Source: Alphaproteobacteria bacterium
Lineage (GTDB): Bacteria; Pseudomonadota; Alphaproteobacteria; VGDZ01
Direction: 5' to 3'
Assembly: GCA_016869515.1 (NCBI GenBank)
Contig: VGDZ01000001.1
Span: 1-64,000, forward strand
Length of the DNA stretch: 64,000 nt
Under the pieces are notes generated by a model that was not told the origin of the DNA, made no database searches, and saw only the letters and a list, made by a program, of their open reading frames with translations. Within the stretch, counting starts at the first letter, position 1; every line of letters starts with the position of its first letter. Positions 18,497 through 28,962 of the stretch are shown in pieces. Both the position numbers and the translations under genes were made by a program.

Positions 18497-20992
18497 TCAG
18501 CCCGTCCGCAACAGCGACATCGGCCGCCGGCCGAGAATCCGCCAAGTCGCCGCCAGGCCCAGGCCCAAGGTCAGGACGATGCCGGTTGCAGCCGCTGCCG
18601 CCGACCCGGCCAGCGGCAGGACGAAGGAAATCTCCAGCAGCCACTCGACCACCGCCCAGGCCGCGATCAGGCCGAACAGCAGCGCGACCGCGCCAGCCAG
18701 CGCGCCCAGCAACGCGAATTCCAGCGCCAGCGCCAGCGTCAGGTCGCGCCGGGTCGCACCGACGGTCTTCAGCACCACGGCATCGTAGACCCGCCGATGG
18801 TGCCCGGCCGAGACCGCTCCTGCCAGCACCAACAACCCGGCCAGGATGGCGATGGCGGCGCAGACCCGCACCCCCCAGCCGATCGCAGCCAGATTCTCGG
18901 CCACGGTTTCGATCACCTCCCGCACGCGTACGATCGACACCCCGGAGAACCGATCCGAAATCGAGCGGAACAGCGCCTCCTCGCCCGCGGCCTCGACCCG
19001 CACCGAAGCGATATGGACATGGGGCGCGCCCTCGAAGGTCCCGGGCGCGAAGATGGCGACGAAATTGATGCCGAACTCGGTCCAGTCGAGTTCGCGCAGG
19101 TTGGCGATGCGCGCCTCGATCTCGCGGCCCAGCACGGCGATGGTCACCCGATCGCCGACGGCGAGGCCGAGGTCGCGGCCGACATCGCCCGACAGCGACA
19201 GCAAGGGCGGGCCGGCATAGTCCTTGGGCCACCACGCACCCGACACCAGCCGCGCCCCCGGCAGCGGATCGGATCGGAAGCTGAGGCCGAAATCGCCGCG
19301 CGTTACCCATTCGCTCGAGGGCGGAACCCGAAGATCGGCGATCCTCCGCTCGCCGACCCGGACGATGCGTCCGCGCATCATTGGCTGGCGGTTGAGATCC
19401 GAGGCGTGGGCGTGACCGCCGATGGCGGCATCGAACTCGGCGGCACGTTCCGGCGGGATGTCGATGAAGAAGAAGGTCGGCGCGCGATCGGGCACGCGAT
19501 CGCGGATTTCGCGGCTGAAATTGGCTTCGATGGCGGTGACCGCGACCAGCGCGGTCAAGCCCGAGCCTAGCGACACCAGGATCGAGGCCGTCGGCGCGCC
19601 CGGGCGCGCGAGCGAAGATAGCGCCAACCGCCAAGGCGCGCTTGAGGGCCGCGGCACGCGCCGGGCCAGGGCACCGATGACACGTGCCAGGGCACCCAGC
19701 ACCGAAAGCGTCACCATCGCGCCGGCCACAAACCAAGCGGCAAAGCTCGGTCGATCGCTGGTCGCGATCGCCAGCGCCGACAGCGCGACGATCAGCAGTG
19801 CCAGCACCGCCAGGTCTTTGGCGCCGGGCCGCGCCTCGGGCGGCGCGACGACGGCGCGAAACAGCCCGGCGGCCGAGGTCTCGCGTGCCTTGGCCAAGGG
19901 CCACAGCGTGAAAACCAGTGCTACCAGCAGGCCGAACAACGCCGCCCGTGCCATCGCCGCCGGCGCCAGCACCAACGGCGCAAGCGGCAACTTGTCGCCC
20001 AACAGGACGATGGCGATCGGCGGAATGAACAGGCCGATGGCAAGACCCAGCACGATCCCGACCGCGGCCAGCATCAGCACTTGGCCGAGATAGCTTTGGA
20101 ACACCAGGCCGGATCCCGCGCCCAGACTTTTCAACACCGCGATCACGGTGGTCTTGCGTTCCATGTGATGGCGGACGGCGTTGGCGACGCCGATGCCGCC
20201 GATCAGCAGGGTCGCCATGCCGACCAGGGTCAAGAACACCGCCAGTCGGTCGACCGTCCGCCGCAAGGCCGGTTGGGCATTGCGGATGTCGCGGCGCTGC
20301 CAATGCGCGGTCGGGAAGTCGGCCGCCAGCCGCGCCAACCAAGCCTCCAAGGCCTCGTCCGGCGGCAAGGCCAGCCGATAAGCATGGCGGACCAGACTGC
20401 CCTCCTGGACCAAACCGCTGGCGGCCAGGCTGCGCCGGTCAATCATCAGCCGCGGTCCCAGGCTGACGACATTGGCGACGCGGTCGGGTTCGCGATGCAG
20501 CAGCGCGCGGATCGTCACATCGGTGGCGCCGATGGTCAGGCGATCGCCCAACCCGACGCCGAGCCGCGTCAGCAGCGTCGGTTCGACTACCGCGCCACCA
20601 TCGGCCAAGAGGAGATCGAGAGATTGGGCAGGCTCGAGCCGGAGACCGCCATACATCGGATAGCCGGCATCGACGCCCTTGAGTTCGACCAGAGTCCGCG
20701 CCCCCGAGGGCGCGAAGGCCATGGCGCGAAGCTCCTGGACTCTCGACATGCGTGCCGTGCGCGCCGTCAACGCATCGCGCGTCGCCGCGTCGAGATCGCG
20801 TCCGACCACGCGCAGTTCGACCTCGCCGCCCAGCAGCGCGCGGGCATTGTCCTGGATGCCGCTTACCAGGGCCGCACGAAATGCACCGACGCCGGCGATC
20901 GCCCCCACGCCCAGGGCAAGGCAGGCCAAGAAGACCCGAAATCCGGACAGGCCGCCGCGCAATTCGCGCCACGCCAAGCGCAACGCCATCAC
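18497..20992 (-). CDS. FtsX-like ABC transporter permease, YbbP/LolC-like
   Basis: 831 residues. Ten or so transmembrane segments in the duplicated FtsX/MacB arrangement: one near the N-terminus (FRVFLACLALGVGAIAGVG), a large periplasmic domain, three helices at about 255-370, a second core and second periplasmic domain, and three final helices ending GRRPMSLLRTG. Partner ATPase is at 21516-22238 on the same strand. The tesA-ybbA-ybbP grouping is conserved from E. coli. Such exporters are mechanotransmission or lipid/lipoprotein-moving systems of unproven substrate. Starts at GTG 20992 with AGGGGA 7 nt upstream; the next codon is ATG. Confidence 0.88.
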   Translation of the reverse strand: MMALRLAWRELRGGLSGFRVFLACLALGVGAIAGVGAFRAALVSGIQDNARALLGGEVELRVVGRDLDAATRDALTARTARMSRVQELRAMAFAPSGARTLVELKGVDAGYPMYGGLRLEPAQSLDLLLADGGAVVEPTLLTRLGVGLGDRLTIGATDVTIRALLHREPDRVANVVSLGPRLMIDRRSLAASGLVQEGSLVRHAYRLALPPDEALEAWLARLAADFPTAHWQRRDIRNAQPALRRTVDRLAVFLTLVGMATLLIGGIGVANAVRHHMERKTTVIAVLKSLGAGSGLVFQSYLGQVLMLAAVGIVLGLAIGLFIPPIAIVLLGDKLPLAPLVLAPAAMARAALFGLLVALVFTLWPLAKARETSAAGLFRAVVAPPEARPGAKDLAVLALLIVALSALAIATSDRPSFAAWFVAGAMVTLSVLGALARVIGALARRVPRPSSAPWRLALSSLARPGAPTASILVSLGSGLTALVAVTAIEANFSREIRDRVPDRAPTFFFIDIPPERAAEFDAAIGGHAHASDLNRQPMMRGRIVRVGERRIADLRVPPSSEWVTRGDFGLSFRSDPLPGARLVSGAWWPKDYAGPPLLSLSGDVGRDLGLAVGDRVTIAVLGREIEARIANLRELDWTEFGINFVAIFAPGTFEGAPHVHIASVRVEAAGEEALFRSISDRFSGVSIVRVREVIETVAENLAAIGWGVRVCAAIAILAGLLVLAGAVSAGHHRRVYDAVVLKTVGATRRDLTLALALEFALLGALAGAVALLFGLIAAWAVVEWLLEISFVLPLAGSAAAAATGIVLTLGLGLAATWRILGRRPMSLLRTG

Positions 20993-21075
20993 GGCGCGGT
21001 ATCCCCTATTTTCATTGTGGCCGGCGACGCCATCCTCGTGATAAGCGATGACGCATCGATCGAGGGAGAGAAGCT

Positions 21076-21515
21076 ATGCGACATTTCGCTATCCTGGCCG
21101 TTTTGGCGGCATTGGCCGTGGCCTTTCCGGCCGCCGCCGAGCATGCCGGAAAATCGCACAAGCTGGCATTGCAAGTCAGCGACAACGATCCTGCCAAGAT
21201 GAACGCGGTGCTCAACGTCGCCGCCAACGTTTCCAAGCACTATTCCAACCTCGGCCACGAGGTCGAGATCGAGATCGTGGCCTTCAACGCCGGCCTGCAC
21301 ATGCTGCGCGAGGACACCTCGCCGGTGAAGGAGCGTTTGGCAAACTTCACCAAGAGCATGTCCAACGTCACGTTCGACGCTTGCATGAATACGGTCGAGA
21401 ACATGACCAAGATCGAAGGCAAGCCGGTGCCGTTGCTTTCCTTCGCCAAGAAGGTTCCGGCGGGCGTGGTGACGCTGATCGAACTGGGCGAACACGGCTG
21501 GACGATCGTCCGTCC

Positions 21516-21519
<4 letters not shown>
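21076..21519 (+). CDS. Periplasmic DsrE-family protein
   Basis: 147 residues with signal peptide MRHFAILAVLAALAVAFPAAA. The mature part, KLALQVSDNDPAKMNAVLNV, EVEIEIVAFNAGLHMLRED and MNTVENMTKIEGKPV, matches the exported DsrE/DsrF-like fold (small alpha/beta proteins of the TusD group). One cysteine is visible (FDACMNTV), a position that in sulfur-relay members carries persulfide. RBS GAGGGAGAGAA precedes the ATG. It lies on the opposite strand between the permease and ATPase genes of one ABC transporter and overlaps the ATPase stop by 4 bp. Confidence 0.85.
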
Positions 21520-22236
<717 letters not shown>

Positions 22237-22238
<2 letters not shown>

Positions 22239-22893
22239 GATTCCGATCCGCGCGCACTATGGCCTTGTCGGCCGGGTTTTGGAACTGCTGGTGGCGCTGT
22301 GGCTGCTGGCCGCAATACCTGCGCTAGCGGCCGATCCGCCGCGCCGAATCCTGGCCTTGGGCGACAGCCTGACCGCCGGCTATGGCCTGCGCGCCGACGA
22401 AGCCTTTCCCGCCGTGCTCGAGCGCGCCCTTCTTGCCCGCGGCCATGCGGTGCGGGTGATCGATGCCGGCGTCTCGGGCGATACCTCGGCCGCCGGACGC
22501 CAGCGCCTGGGCTGGGTGCTGGCGGACCGGCCGGATTTCGCCATCGTCGAGCTGGGCGCCAATGACGGCCTGCGCGCGCTGCCGGTCGAAGCCATGCGCG
22601 CCAATCTCGACGCCATCCTGACCGAACTCAAGAGTCGCGGCATCGGCGTGCTGCTGGCCGGCATGAAGGCGCCGGCCAATCTCGGTGCCGACTATGCCCG
22701 CGCCTTCGAGGCGGTCTATCCCGAACTGGCGACGCGGCACGGCGTCCTGCTATATCCCTTCTTCCTCGACGGCGTGGCCGGCGATCCGACGCTGAACCAG
22801 CCCGACGGCATCCATCCCACCGCCGCCGGCGTGGCCCGCATCGTCGAGCGCATCCTGCCTTCGGTCGAACGCCTAATCCGCGGAGTTCCTTGA
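22237..22893 (+). CDS. tesA: SGNH/GDSL esterase, multifunctional acyl-CoA thioesterase I-like
   Basis: 218 residues from the ATG at 22237. A signal peptide with a long n-region (hydrophobic LVALWLLAAIPALA) precedes the mature GDSL enzyme. Block I LGDSLTAGYG has the catalytic serine S44, block III is LGANDGLRAL with the oxyanion asparagine, and block V QPDGIHPTAAG provides Asp and His. The E. coli homologue TesA is a periplasmic thioesterase/lysophospholipase encoded divergently from ybbA-ybbP, and the same arrangement is seen here. The stop overlaps the start region of the aldo/keto reductase gene. Confidence 0.92.
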
Positions 22894-22895
22894 AC

Positions 22896-23942
22896 ATGCC
22901 CATGCAGTATCGGCCGCTCGGCAAAAGCGGCATTTCGGTCAGCGTCATCGGCCTCGGCACCATGACCTGGGGCCAGCAGAACAGCGAGGCCGAGGCCCAT
23001 GCCCAGCTCGACTACGCGCTGGAACGCGGCATCACCCTGATCGACACCGCCGAGATGTACCCGGTGCCGCCGCGCAAGGAGACCCAGGGCCGCACCGAGA
23101 GCTACATCGGCACCTGGCTCAAGGCGCGCAAATGCCGCGACAAGATCGTGCTGGCGACCAAGGTCGCCGGCGGCAGCCGCGACGTCGATTGGCTGCGGCC
23201 CAAGCCGCAGCGGCTCGACCGCCGCAATATCACGGCTGCGATCGACGCCAGCCTCAAGCGCCTGCAGACTGACTATGTCGATCTTTACCAGACCCATTGG
23301 CCGGACCGGCCGGTCAACAATTTCGGCAAGCGCGACTATGTCCATGCCGATTGGGACGAGGCAGCGCCGTTGGAGGAGACGCTTGGGGTGCTGGCCGATT
23401 TGGTCAAGGCCGGCAAGGTGCGCGCGCTCGGCATCTCCAACGAGACGCCGTGGGGGACCATGCGCCTGTTGGCGGCGGCGGAACGGTCGGGACTGCCGCG
23501 CATCGTCTCGATCCAGAATCCCTACAACCTGCTCAATCGCGCCTTCGAGATCGGGGCGGCCGAGATCGCCCATCGCGAAAACGTCTCGCTGCTGGCCTAT
23601 TCGCCGCTGGGCATGGGCGTGCTGAGCGGCAAGTACGCCGGCGGCGCCAAGCCGGCCGGCGCGCGCATGACGCTGTTCGAGCGCTTCAAGCGCTACACCA
23701 CTCCAATCGGACTCGAGACCACGGACCTTTATGTCGCCATCGCCCGCAAGCACGGGCTCGACCCGGCGCAGATGGCGCTGTCTTTCGTCAACAGCCGACC
23801 CTTCGTCGCTTCAAATCTTATTGGCGCCACCACCATGGCCCAGCTCAAGGCCGACATCGATTCGATCGACCTGGCCTTGAAGCCCGAGGTCGAAGCCGAG
23901 ATCCAGGCGGTGCACGCCCGCCACGGCAACGTCTGCGGCTGA
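22896..23942 (+). CDS. Aldo/keto reductase (Tas-like)
   Basis: 348 residues from the ATG at 22896 (a TTG two codons upstream overlaps tesA). AKR barrel residues are visible: IDTAEMYPVPPRKET with catalytic Asp and Tyr, VLATKVAGG with Lys, LYQTHWPDRP with His. The NADPH-binding end is IGATTMAQLKADI. The insertion YPVPPRKETQGRTE is the mark of the Tas/YgdS-type subgroup. Physiological carbonyl substrate unknown. Cotranscribed after tesA and followed 1 bp later by thpR. Confidence 0.92.
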   Translation: MPMQYRPLGKSGISVSVIGLGTMTWGQQNSEAEAHAQLDYALERGITLIDTAEMYPVPPRKETQGRTESYIGTWLKARKCRDKIVLATKVAGGSRDVDWLRPKPQRLDRRNITAAIDASLKRLQTDYVDLYQTHWPDRPVNNFGKRDYVHADWDEAAPLEETLGVLADLVKAGKVRALGISNETPWGTMRLLAAAERSGLPRIVSIQNPYNLLNRAFEIGAAEIAHRENVSLLAYSPLGMGVLSGKYAGGAKPAGARMTLFERFKRYTTPIGLETTDLYVAIARKHGLDPAQMALSFVNSRPFVASNLIGATTMAQLKADIDSIDLALKPEVEAEIQAVHARHGNVCG

Positions 23943-23943
23943 G

Positions 23944-24477
23944 ATGAAGCGCCTGTTCGTCGCCTTGGGTCTGCCCGAGGACGTCCGCCGCGCGCTGGCC
24001 GCGCTGGGCGGCGGCGTTCCGGGCGCGCGCTGGGTTCCGGCCGAGAACCACCACGTCACCTTGCGTTTCATCGGCGAGGTCGACGGCGGCCTGTTCCGCG
24101 ACATCCAGGACCTGTTGGCGGGGGTGCGCGGCGCGCGGTTCGAATTGACCTTGCGCGGCGTCGATCATTTCGGCGGCGACCAGCCGCGCCAGATCATCGC
24201 CCGCGTGGTATCGAACCCCGCGCTCAGTCAATTGCGCAATTCGGTCGAGGCCGCGCTGGGCCGAGCCGGCCTTCCGGCCGAGGGCCGCAAATTCCAACCC
24301 CATGTCACGCTGGCTCGACTTAAGGGCGCGCCAATGGACCGGCTCAAGGCGTTCGAGGCGCATTACAATCTGTTCGCCGCCGGACCCTTCGCCGTGACCG
24401 AATTCTCGCTCTATTCGAGCTATCTCTCGGGCGAAGGCGCGATCTACACCGCCGAGGCCACTTACCCGCTCGGCTAG
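23944..24477 (+). CDS. thpR: RNA 2',3'-cyclic phosphodiesterase (2H family)
   Basis: 177 residues. Both HxT motifs of the 2H phosphoesterases are present, H37-V-T39 in NHHVTLRFIG and H120-V-T122 in QPHVTLARLK, separated by the usual ~80 residues. ThpR (LigT) hydrolyses 2',3'-cyclic phosphates on RNA ends to 2'-phosphates and was first described as a tRNA 2'-5' ligase. Last gene of the tesA-AKR-thpR run; a two-hairpin intergenic repeat starts 9 bp after its stop. Confidence 0.93.
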   Translation: MKRLFVALGLPEDVRRALAALGGGVPGARWVPAENHHVTLRFIGEVDGGLFRDIQDLLAGVRGARFELTLRGVDHFGGDQPRQIIARVVSNPALSQLRNSVEAALGRAGLPAEGRKFQPHVTLARLKGAPMDRLKAFEAHYNLFAAGPFAVTEFSLYSSYLSGEGAIYTAEATYPLG

Positions 24478-24486
24478 ACCGTGATC

Positions 24487-24610
24487 GGTTCATAGGGAAT
24501 CACGGCTGCGATTCCCTATGAACCGTGAATCGCGGTCCAGAACAGGATACGAGGGCATGATTCACGATCTGTCTTGAACTCTATGGTTCAATACAGATCG
24601 ATCATGCCCT
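24487..24610. repeat. Composite two-hairpin intergenic repeat, copy A
   Basis: First hairpin: perfect 15-bp arms GGTTCATAGGGAATC (24487-24501) and its complement at 24510-24524 with an 8-nt loop. Linker 24525-24540 is GTGAATCGCGGTCCAG, found exactly, on the other strand, in copy D (56534-56549) and with two changes in copy C. Second hairpin: outer arms AGGGCATGA (24552-24560) with TCATGCCCT (24602-24610), inner arms GATCTGTCTTGAAC (24566-24579) with a 13/14 match at 24586-24599. It lies between convergent thpR and the cytochrome b561 gene, whose TAG stop is formed by the repeat's last bases. It may terminate transcription from both sides. Confidence 0.85.
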
Positions 24611-25172
24611 AAGCCCGCGAATCCCGCGGCCGAGGCGAAATGCGGTCGAGACTGCCGTGGCCGGCCAAATGATGCAGGATGGCCATGACCGTGTGCAGGC
24701 CGAGATAGGTCCACATCGCCGGCGCCAGGGCTTCGTGGAATTCGGACAGCAGATGCGAAAGCCGGCCCGCGGTGGCGGCGATGGCGATGCCGCTCGCGGC
24801 CAAAGCGGTCGCCAGCAGCAGGCCGATGCCCTGGACCGCCGCCGCCACAGCATCCCCTTCGGGCCGCGGCAATTCGAGGCGCAGAAGCGACGCCACACTG
24901 GTTCTTGCCGAATTCGCCAACTCGGCGCGGCGCGCCGCCGCGAACCACGGCACCAGCGCGCCCAACCGGCCGGTATGGACGCTCCACAGCCAAAGCAGCG
25001 TCGCCAGCGCCGCCACGGCATAGCCCAAATATTGATGCGCGCCGAAGGTCAGGCGCTGGAATCCGCTGCGCGCCTTTTCCGGCTCTTCGACCGCCAATCC
25101 CACCACCATGGCCAAGAGGCATGCCGCCGCCAAGCCGAAATGCAGCCAGCGCGTGACGCGACCATGAATCAT
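24609..25172 (-). CDS. Cytochrome b561-type membrane protein
   Basis: 187 residues from ATG 25170-25172. Four hydrophobic helices with histidines in the positions expected to hold two b-type hemes: [15 protein letters not shown] (helix 1), [14 protein letters not shown] (helix 2), [20 protein letters not shown] (helices 3-4) and ILHHLAGHG. Such proteins carry electrons between quinone and periplasmic acceptors or serve as hydrogenase-like cytochrome subunits. The C-terminal stop codon falls inside repeat copy A. Divergent from the methylmalonyl-CoA mutase gene. Confidence 0.8.
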   Translation of the reverse strand: MIHGRVTRWLHFGLAAACLLAMVVGLAVEEPEKARSGFQRLTFGAHQYLGYAVAALATLLWLWSVHTGRLGALVPWFAAARRAELANSARTSVASLLRLELPRPEGDAVAAAVQGIGLLLATALAASGIAIAATAGRLSHLLSEFHEALAPAMWTYLGLHTVMAILHHLAGHGSLDRISPRPRDSRA

Positions 25173-25252
25173 GCTCGACACCTGGGCATTCGCTCGCCCT
25201 TCGCCCAGGGACAAGGTGACGCAGCCAGTCAGGCGGTCGGTATTTGCCCGCG

Positions 25253-25282
25253 TTGACCGCGCTCCGGGCTTTGGCGAAAATA
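25253..25282 (+). promoter_or_regulatory. Possible sigma70-type promoter for scpA
   Basis: In the 139-bp space between the divergent cytochrome b561 and mutase genes, TTGACC (25253-25258) is followed 18 nt later by AAAATA (25277-25282), about 30 nt before the ATG at 25312. The match to a -35/-10 pair is moderate and no start site is known, so this is a candidate only. Confidence 0.3.
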
Positions 25283-25311
25283 GGGGCAGATTGACACCGA
25301 ACGGGCGATTC

Positions 25312-27462
25312 ATGAGCGGGCTTGATCGCAAGTCCTTGGAAGAATGGGCCAAACTGGCGGCCAAGGAACTCGACGGCAAATCGGTCGACGAACTGACGCG
25401 GCCGAGCCCGGAGGGGATTCCAATCAAGCCGCTTTATACCGCGGCCGACATCGAGGGCCTGGAACTGGACGGGCAGCTGCCCGGATTCGCGCCCTTCCTG
25501 CGCGGCGTCCGCGCCACCATGTACAGCCACCGGCCGTGGACCATCCGCCAATACGCCGGCTTCTCGACCGCCGAGGAATCCAACGCCTTCTACCGCCGCA
25601 ATCTGGCGGCCGGCCAGAACGGATTGTCGATCGCCTTCGATCTGCCGACCCATCGCGGCTACGATTCGGACCATCCGCGCGTGGTCGGCGATGTCGGCAA
25701 GGCCGGGGTGGCGATCGACTCGGTCGAGGACATGAAGATCCTGTTCGACGGCATCCCGCTGGATCGGATGACGGTATCGATGACCATGAACGGCGCCGTG
25801 CTGCCGGTGATGGCCTGCTACATCGTCGCCGGCGAGGAACAGGGCGTGGCGCAAGGCAAGCTTGCCGGGACCATCCAGAACGACATCCTCAAGGAGTTCA
25901 TGGTCCGCAACACCTACATCTATCCGCCGGCGCCCTCGATGCGGATCGTGGCCGACATCGTCGCCCACACCGCGCGCCACATGCCCAAGTTCAACTCGAT
26001 CTCGATCTCGGGCTATCACATCCAGGAGGCCGGCGCGACCGCGGTCCAGGAACTCGGTTTCACCCTGGCCGACGGGCTCGAATACGTGCGCGCGGCGCAG
26101 GCCCGCGGGCTGGCGATCGACGATTTCGCGCCGCGGCTGTCGTTTTTCTTCGGCATCGGCATGGATTTCTTCGTCGAGATCGCCAAGCTGCGGGCGGCGC
26201 GGCTGCTGTGGGCCAGGCTGATGCGGCCGTTCGCGCCCAAGGATGCGCGTTCGGCCATGCTGCGCACGCATTGCCAGACCTCGGGCTGGTCGCTGACCGA
26301 GCAGGATCCCTACAACAACGTCGTCCGCACCGCCTACGAGGCGCTGGCGGCGGTGCTGGGCGGCACGCAATCGCTGCACACCAATTCCTTCGACGAGGCG
26401 ATCGCGCTGCCGTCCGAGTTTTCGGCCCGCATCGCCCGCAATACCCAGCTGATCCTGGCCGAGGAGACCGGCATCCCGCGCGTGGTCGATCCGCTGGGCG
26501 GCTCCTACTACGTCGAGTGGCTAACCGACCGCATTGCCGCGGGCGCCCAGGCGCTGATCGACGAAGTCGAGGCGCTGGGCGGCATGACCCGCGCCATCGA
26601 GACCGGCTTGCCCAAGCTGCGGATCGAGGAAAGCGCGGCGCGGCGCCAGGCGGCGATCGACCGCGGCGCCGAGACTATCGTCGGCGTCAACAAGTACCGT
26701 CCGCCCGCGGCCGATGCGGTCGATGTGCGCGAGGTCGACAACAGCCGGGTGCGCGAGGCCCAGGTTGCGCGCCTGCATCGGGTGCGTAGCCAGCGCGACA
26801 AGGCGGCGGCCGAACGCGCGCTGGCGGCGCTGGAATCCGGCGCGCGCGGCGATGCCAACCTGCTCGAACTTTGTATCGCGGCGGCGCGGTCGCGCGTCAC
26901 CGTCGGCGAAATGTCGGACGCAATGGAGCGCGCCTTTGGCCGCTTCCGCGCCGAATCGCGTTCGGTCAGCGGCGTCTACGCCGCCGCCTATCAGGGCGAC
27001 GAGGGCTTCCAGCGCATCCGGCGCGAGGTCGAGGGCTTTGCCCGCGCCGAGGGCCGACGGCCGCGCATGCTGGTGGCCAAGCTCGGCCAGGACGGGCATG
27101 ACCGCGGCGCCAAGGTCATCGCCACCGCCTTCGCCGATATCGGCTTCGACGTTGACATCGGCCCCTTGTTCCAGACCCCCGAGGAAGTGGCGCGCCAGGC
27201 GCTCGAATCCGACGTCCATGTCGTCGGCATCTCGACCCAGGCCGGCGCGCACAAGACCCTGATCCCGGCGCTGGTCGAGGAGTTGCGGCGCGCCGGCGCG
27301 GGCGACATCGTCGTCGTCGCCGGCGGCGTCATCCCGCGCCAGGACTACGCCGAATTGCGGGCCGCGGGCGTAGCCGCGGTCTTCGGACCCGGCACCAACA
27401 TCCCGGCGGCGGCGGGCGAGATCCTGGCGCTCCTCGCCAAGCGCAAGCGCGCGGCGGCGTGA
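25312..27462 (+). CDS. scpA: Methylmalonyl-CoA mutase, large (catalytic) subunit
   Basis: 716 residues from the ATG at 25312; an upstream in-frame start at 25171 would add about 47 residues antisense to the cytochrome gene and is less likely. N-terminal substrate barrel: [64 protein letters not shown]. The C-terminal cobalamin domain has the base-off motif [13 protein letters not shown] (DxHxxG) near residue 595. It converts methylmalonyl-CoA and succinyl-CoA in propionate metabolism or the ethylmalonyl-CoA route. Full-length B12 and catalytic domains in one chain; no separate small subunit or MeaB is seen here, though cobQ is present at 52790. Confidence 0.95.
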   Translation: MSGLDRKSLEEWAKLAAKELDGKSVDELTRPSPEGIPIKPLYTAADIEGLELDGQLPGFAPFLRGVRATMYSHRPWTIRQYAGFSTAEESNAFYRRNLAAGQNGLSIAFDLPTHRGYDSDHPRVVGDVGKAGVAIDSVEDMKILFDGIPLDRMTVSMTMNGAVLPVMACYIVAGEEQGVAQGKLAGTIQNDILKEFMVRNTYIYPPAPSMRIVADIVAHTARHMPKFNSISISGYHIQEAGATAVQELGFTLADGLEYVRAAQARGLAIDDFAPRLSFFFGIGMDFFVEIAKLRAARLLWARLMRPFAPKDARSAMLRTHCQTSGWSLTEQDPYNNVVRTAYEALAAVLGGTQSLHTNSFDEAIALPSEFSARIARNTQLILAEETGIPRVVDPLGGSYYVEWLTDRIAAGAQALIDEVEALGGMTRAIETGLPKLRIEESAARRQAAIDRGAETIVGVNKYRPPAADAVDVREVDNSRVREAQVARLHRVRSQRDKAAAERALAALESGARGDANLLELCIAAARSRVTVGEMSDAMERAFGRFRAESRSVSGVYAAAYQGDEGFQRIRREVEGFARAEGRRPRMLVAKLGQDGHDRGAKVIATAFADIGFDVDIGPLFQTPEEVARQALESDVHVVGISTQAGAHKTLIPALVEELRRAGAGDIVVVAGGVIPRQDYAELRAAGVAAVFGPGTNIPAAAGEILALLAKRKRAAA

Positions 27463-27463
27463 C

Positions 27464-28168
27464 ATGAAGGCCGGACTGATCGTCCTGCTGATCGCGCTCT
27501 TGGCCGTGCCGGCCTGGGCACAAAAAGGCGGCTATCAGCCCAAGGGCAAGGGCGTGTTCAGCGCCAACGGCCAGGAATTCCGCGTCGTCGCGCCGGGCGA
27601 TTTTTGCGTCACCGAGGGCGATGTCTATGCCAAGGCGGCGCGGCGGGTGCAAAGCTACGCCACCGGCATGGTGGTGCATTCGGTGCTGGTCGACTGCAAG
27701 CAGCTCAAGGCCTTCGTCGACAACGGCGTGCAGTTCTACGCCTTTGGCCTGATCGCCACCCCCAAGGAAGACGCCGGCAAGCCCTACGAAGACGCGCGCC
27801 GCGACTACACCCGCTGGTTCGCCGAAAAGTACCGCATCACGGACGACATCCGCGTCCAGTTGCCCAAGCCCGAGGATCGCATCCAGCAGGTGGCCGAAGA
27901 CGTCAAGGTCAACCAAACGCGGCGCGGCGGCATCATCCGCCAAAACCACGACGGGGTCTATTTCGCCACGCTGTGGGGCCGCAACGAGGACAAGCGCATA
28001 GTCAAGTACATCGGCATCACCGGCGCCACCATGGCCAAGCGCACCATCCTGCACTACATGCTGGTGACCGACTACAAAAACGCCAAGACCATCCGCAATC
28101 TGGAAAAACAGGTGGTTGACGGGGTCGATCAGTTGCTGACCCTCAACGCCAATCCCTTGGGCGGATGA
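27464..28168 (+). CDS. Exported protein of unknown function
   Basis: 234 residues. Signal peptide MKAGLIVLLIALLAVPAWAQ, then FRVVAPGDFCVTEGDVYAKA, SYATGMVVHSVLVDCKQLKAF and a C-terminal TILHYMLVTDYKNAKTI. Two cysteines (in DFCVTEG and VDCKQ) could form a disulfide in the periplasm. The body is mixed alpha/beta with an even distribution of charge. I do not recognise the family. It starts 1 bp after the mutase stop and overlaps the MaoC-like gene by 4 bp, so the three are probably one transcript. Confidence 0.85.
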   Translation: MKAGLIVLLIALLAVPAWAQKGGYQPKGKGVFSANGQEFRVVAPGDFCVTEGDVYAKAARRVQSYATGMVVHSVLVDCKQLKAFVDNGVQFYAFGLIATPKEDAGKPYEDARRDYTRWFAEKYRITDDIRVQLPKPEDRIQQVAEDVKVNQTRRGGIIRQNHDGVYFATLWGRNEDKRIVKYIGITGATMAKRTILHYMLVTDYKNAKTIRNLEKQVVDGVDQLLTLNANPLGG

Positions 28169-28926
28169 GCGCGGCCGACCCGCTGCTGAGGGCGTGGACC
28201 GCGCTGGCGCCCGATCACGCCTTTCCGCCGTTGGCGTCCATGGTCGATGCCGCACGCCAGGCGCGCTATCACGCCGCGCTCGGCTGCGCGGTCGACTTCC
28301 AAGGCCAGGTCAATGCCGGCGTGCTGGCGCAGGACGCGATCCGGGTCTCGACCGTCGCCGGCATGCCCAATGACGGCCGCATTCATGTCGATCAGACCAT
28401 CGTCCAGCACCGCCCGGTGCGATTGGGCGAGAAGCTGGTCGCGGAAAGCCGCTGGGGCGGCTTGACGCCCGCTCCGCGCGGCCAGCTGGCCCTCGGCCAC
28501 TGCGACTTTCGCGCCGGGGATGGCTCGGTCCCGGTCGCGATGACCGGCTCGTTCCTGCTGCCGGGGCCGAGCGCGATCAAGGCCGAGAAGCGCGAACCGG
28601 AACGATCCGGCCTCGAGCCATGGACGATGCTGCGGCTCACGCCCGACGGCGTGCGCGCCTATTCGGCCGAAGTCGGCAACCGGATCCATTTCGATCCGGC
28701 TTTTGCCCAGGCGCACGGATTTCGTGCACCCGTGGCCCAGGGCCTGATGCAGGCCTGCGCCATCCTCGGCGCACTCGGGCCACGGCCGGCCTATCGCTTT
28801 CGCATGCGCTTTCTGCGTCCGGTGTTCTGGGACGATGTGGTCGGGATCTTGGCCGACCGGGACCTTGCACGATTTCTGTGCCTGGGTCCGCACGGCAAGC
28901 CCACCGCCGAAGCGACGCTGGATTAG
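28165..28926 (+). CDS. MaoC-like (double hot-dog) acyl-CoA hydratase/dehydratase
   Basis: 253 residues. Two hot-dog halves: the first (about 1-130) with VDFQGQVNAGVLAQDAIR and IHVDQTIVQHRPVRLGE, and the second beginning near YSAEVGNRIHFDPAFAQ, which carries the hydratase-2 motif (Asn/Asp and His about five apart) followed by GFRAPVAQGLM. The family hydrates enoyl-CoA or dehydrates beta-hydroxyacyl-CoA, including mesaconyl-CoA hydratase-type enzymes. Next to methylmalonyl-CoA mutase, a role in short branched acyl-CoA metabolism is plausible but not shown. Confidence 0.82.
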   Translation: MSAADPLLRAWTALAPDHAFPPLASMVDAARQARYHAALGCAVDFQGQVNAGVLAQDAIRVSTVAGMPNDGRIHVDQTIVQHRPVRLGEKLVAESRWGGLTPAPRGQLALGHCDFRAGDGSVPVAMTGSFLLPGPSAIKAEKREPERSGLEPWTMLRLTPDGVRAYSAEVGNRIHFDPAFAQAHGFRAPVAQGLMQACAILGALGPRPAYRFRMRFLRPVFWDDVVGILADRDLARFLCLGPHGKPTAEATLD

Positions 28927-28962
28927 TCCAGGCCCTTGGCCGACTGCGATCGAGCGCTTATC

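Noticed and set aside
25171-25311. N-terminal extension of methylmalonyl-CoA mutase from an ATG at 25171
   Set aside because: The extension is not part of the family and would fill the promoter region shared with the divergent cytochrome gene.
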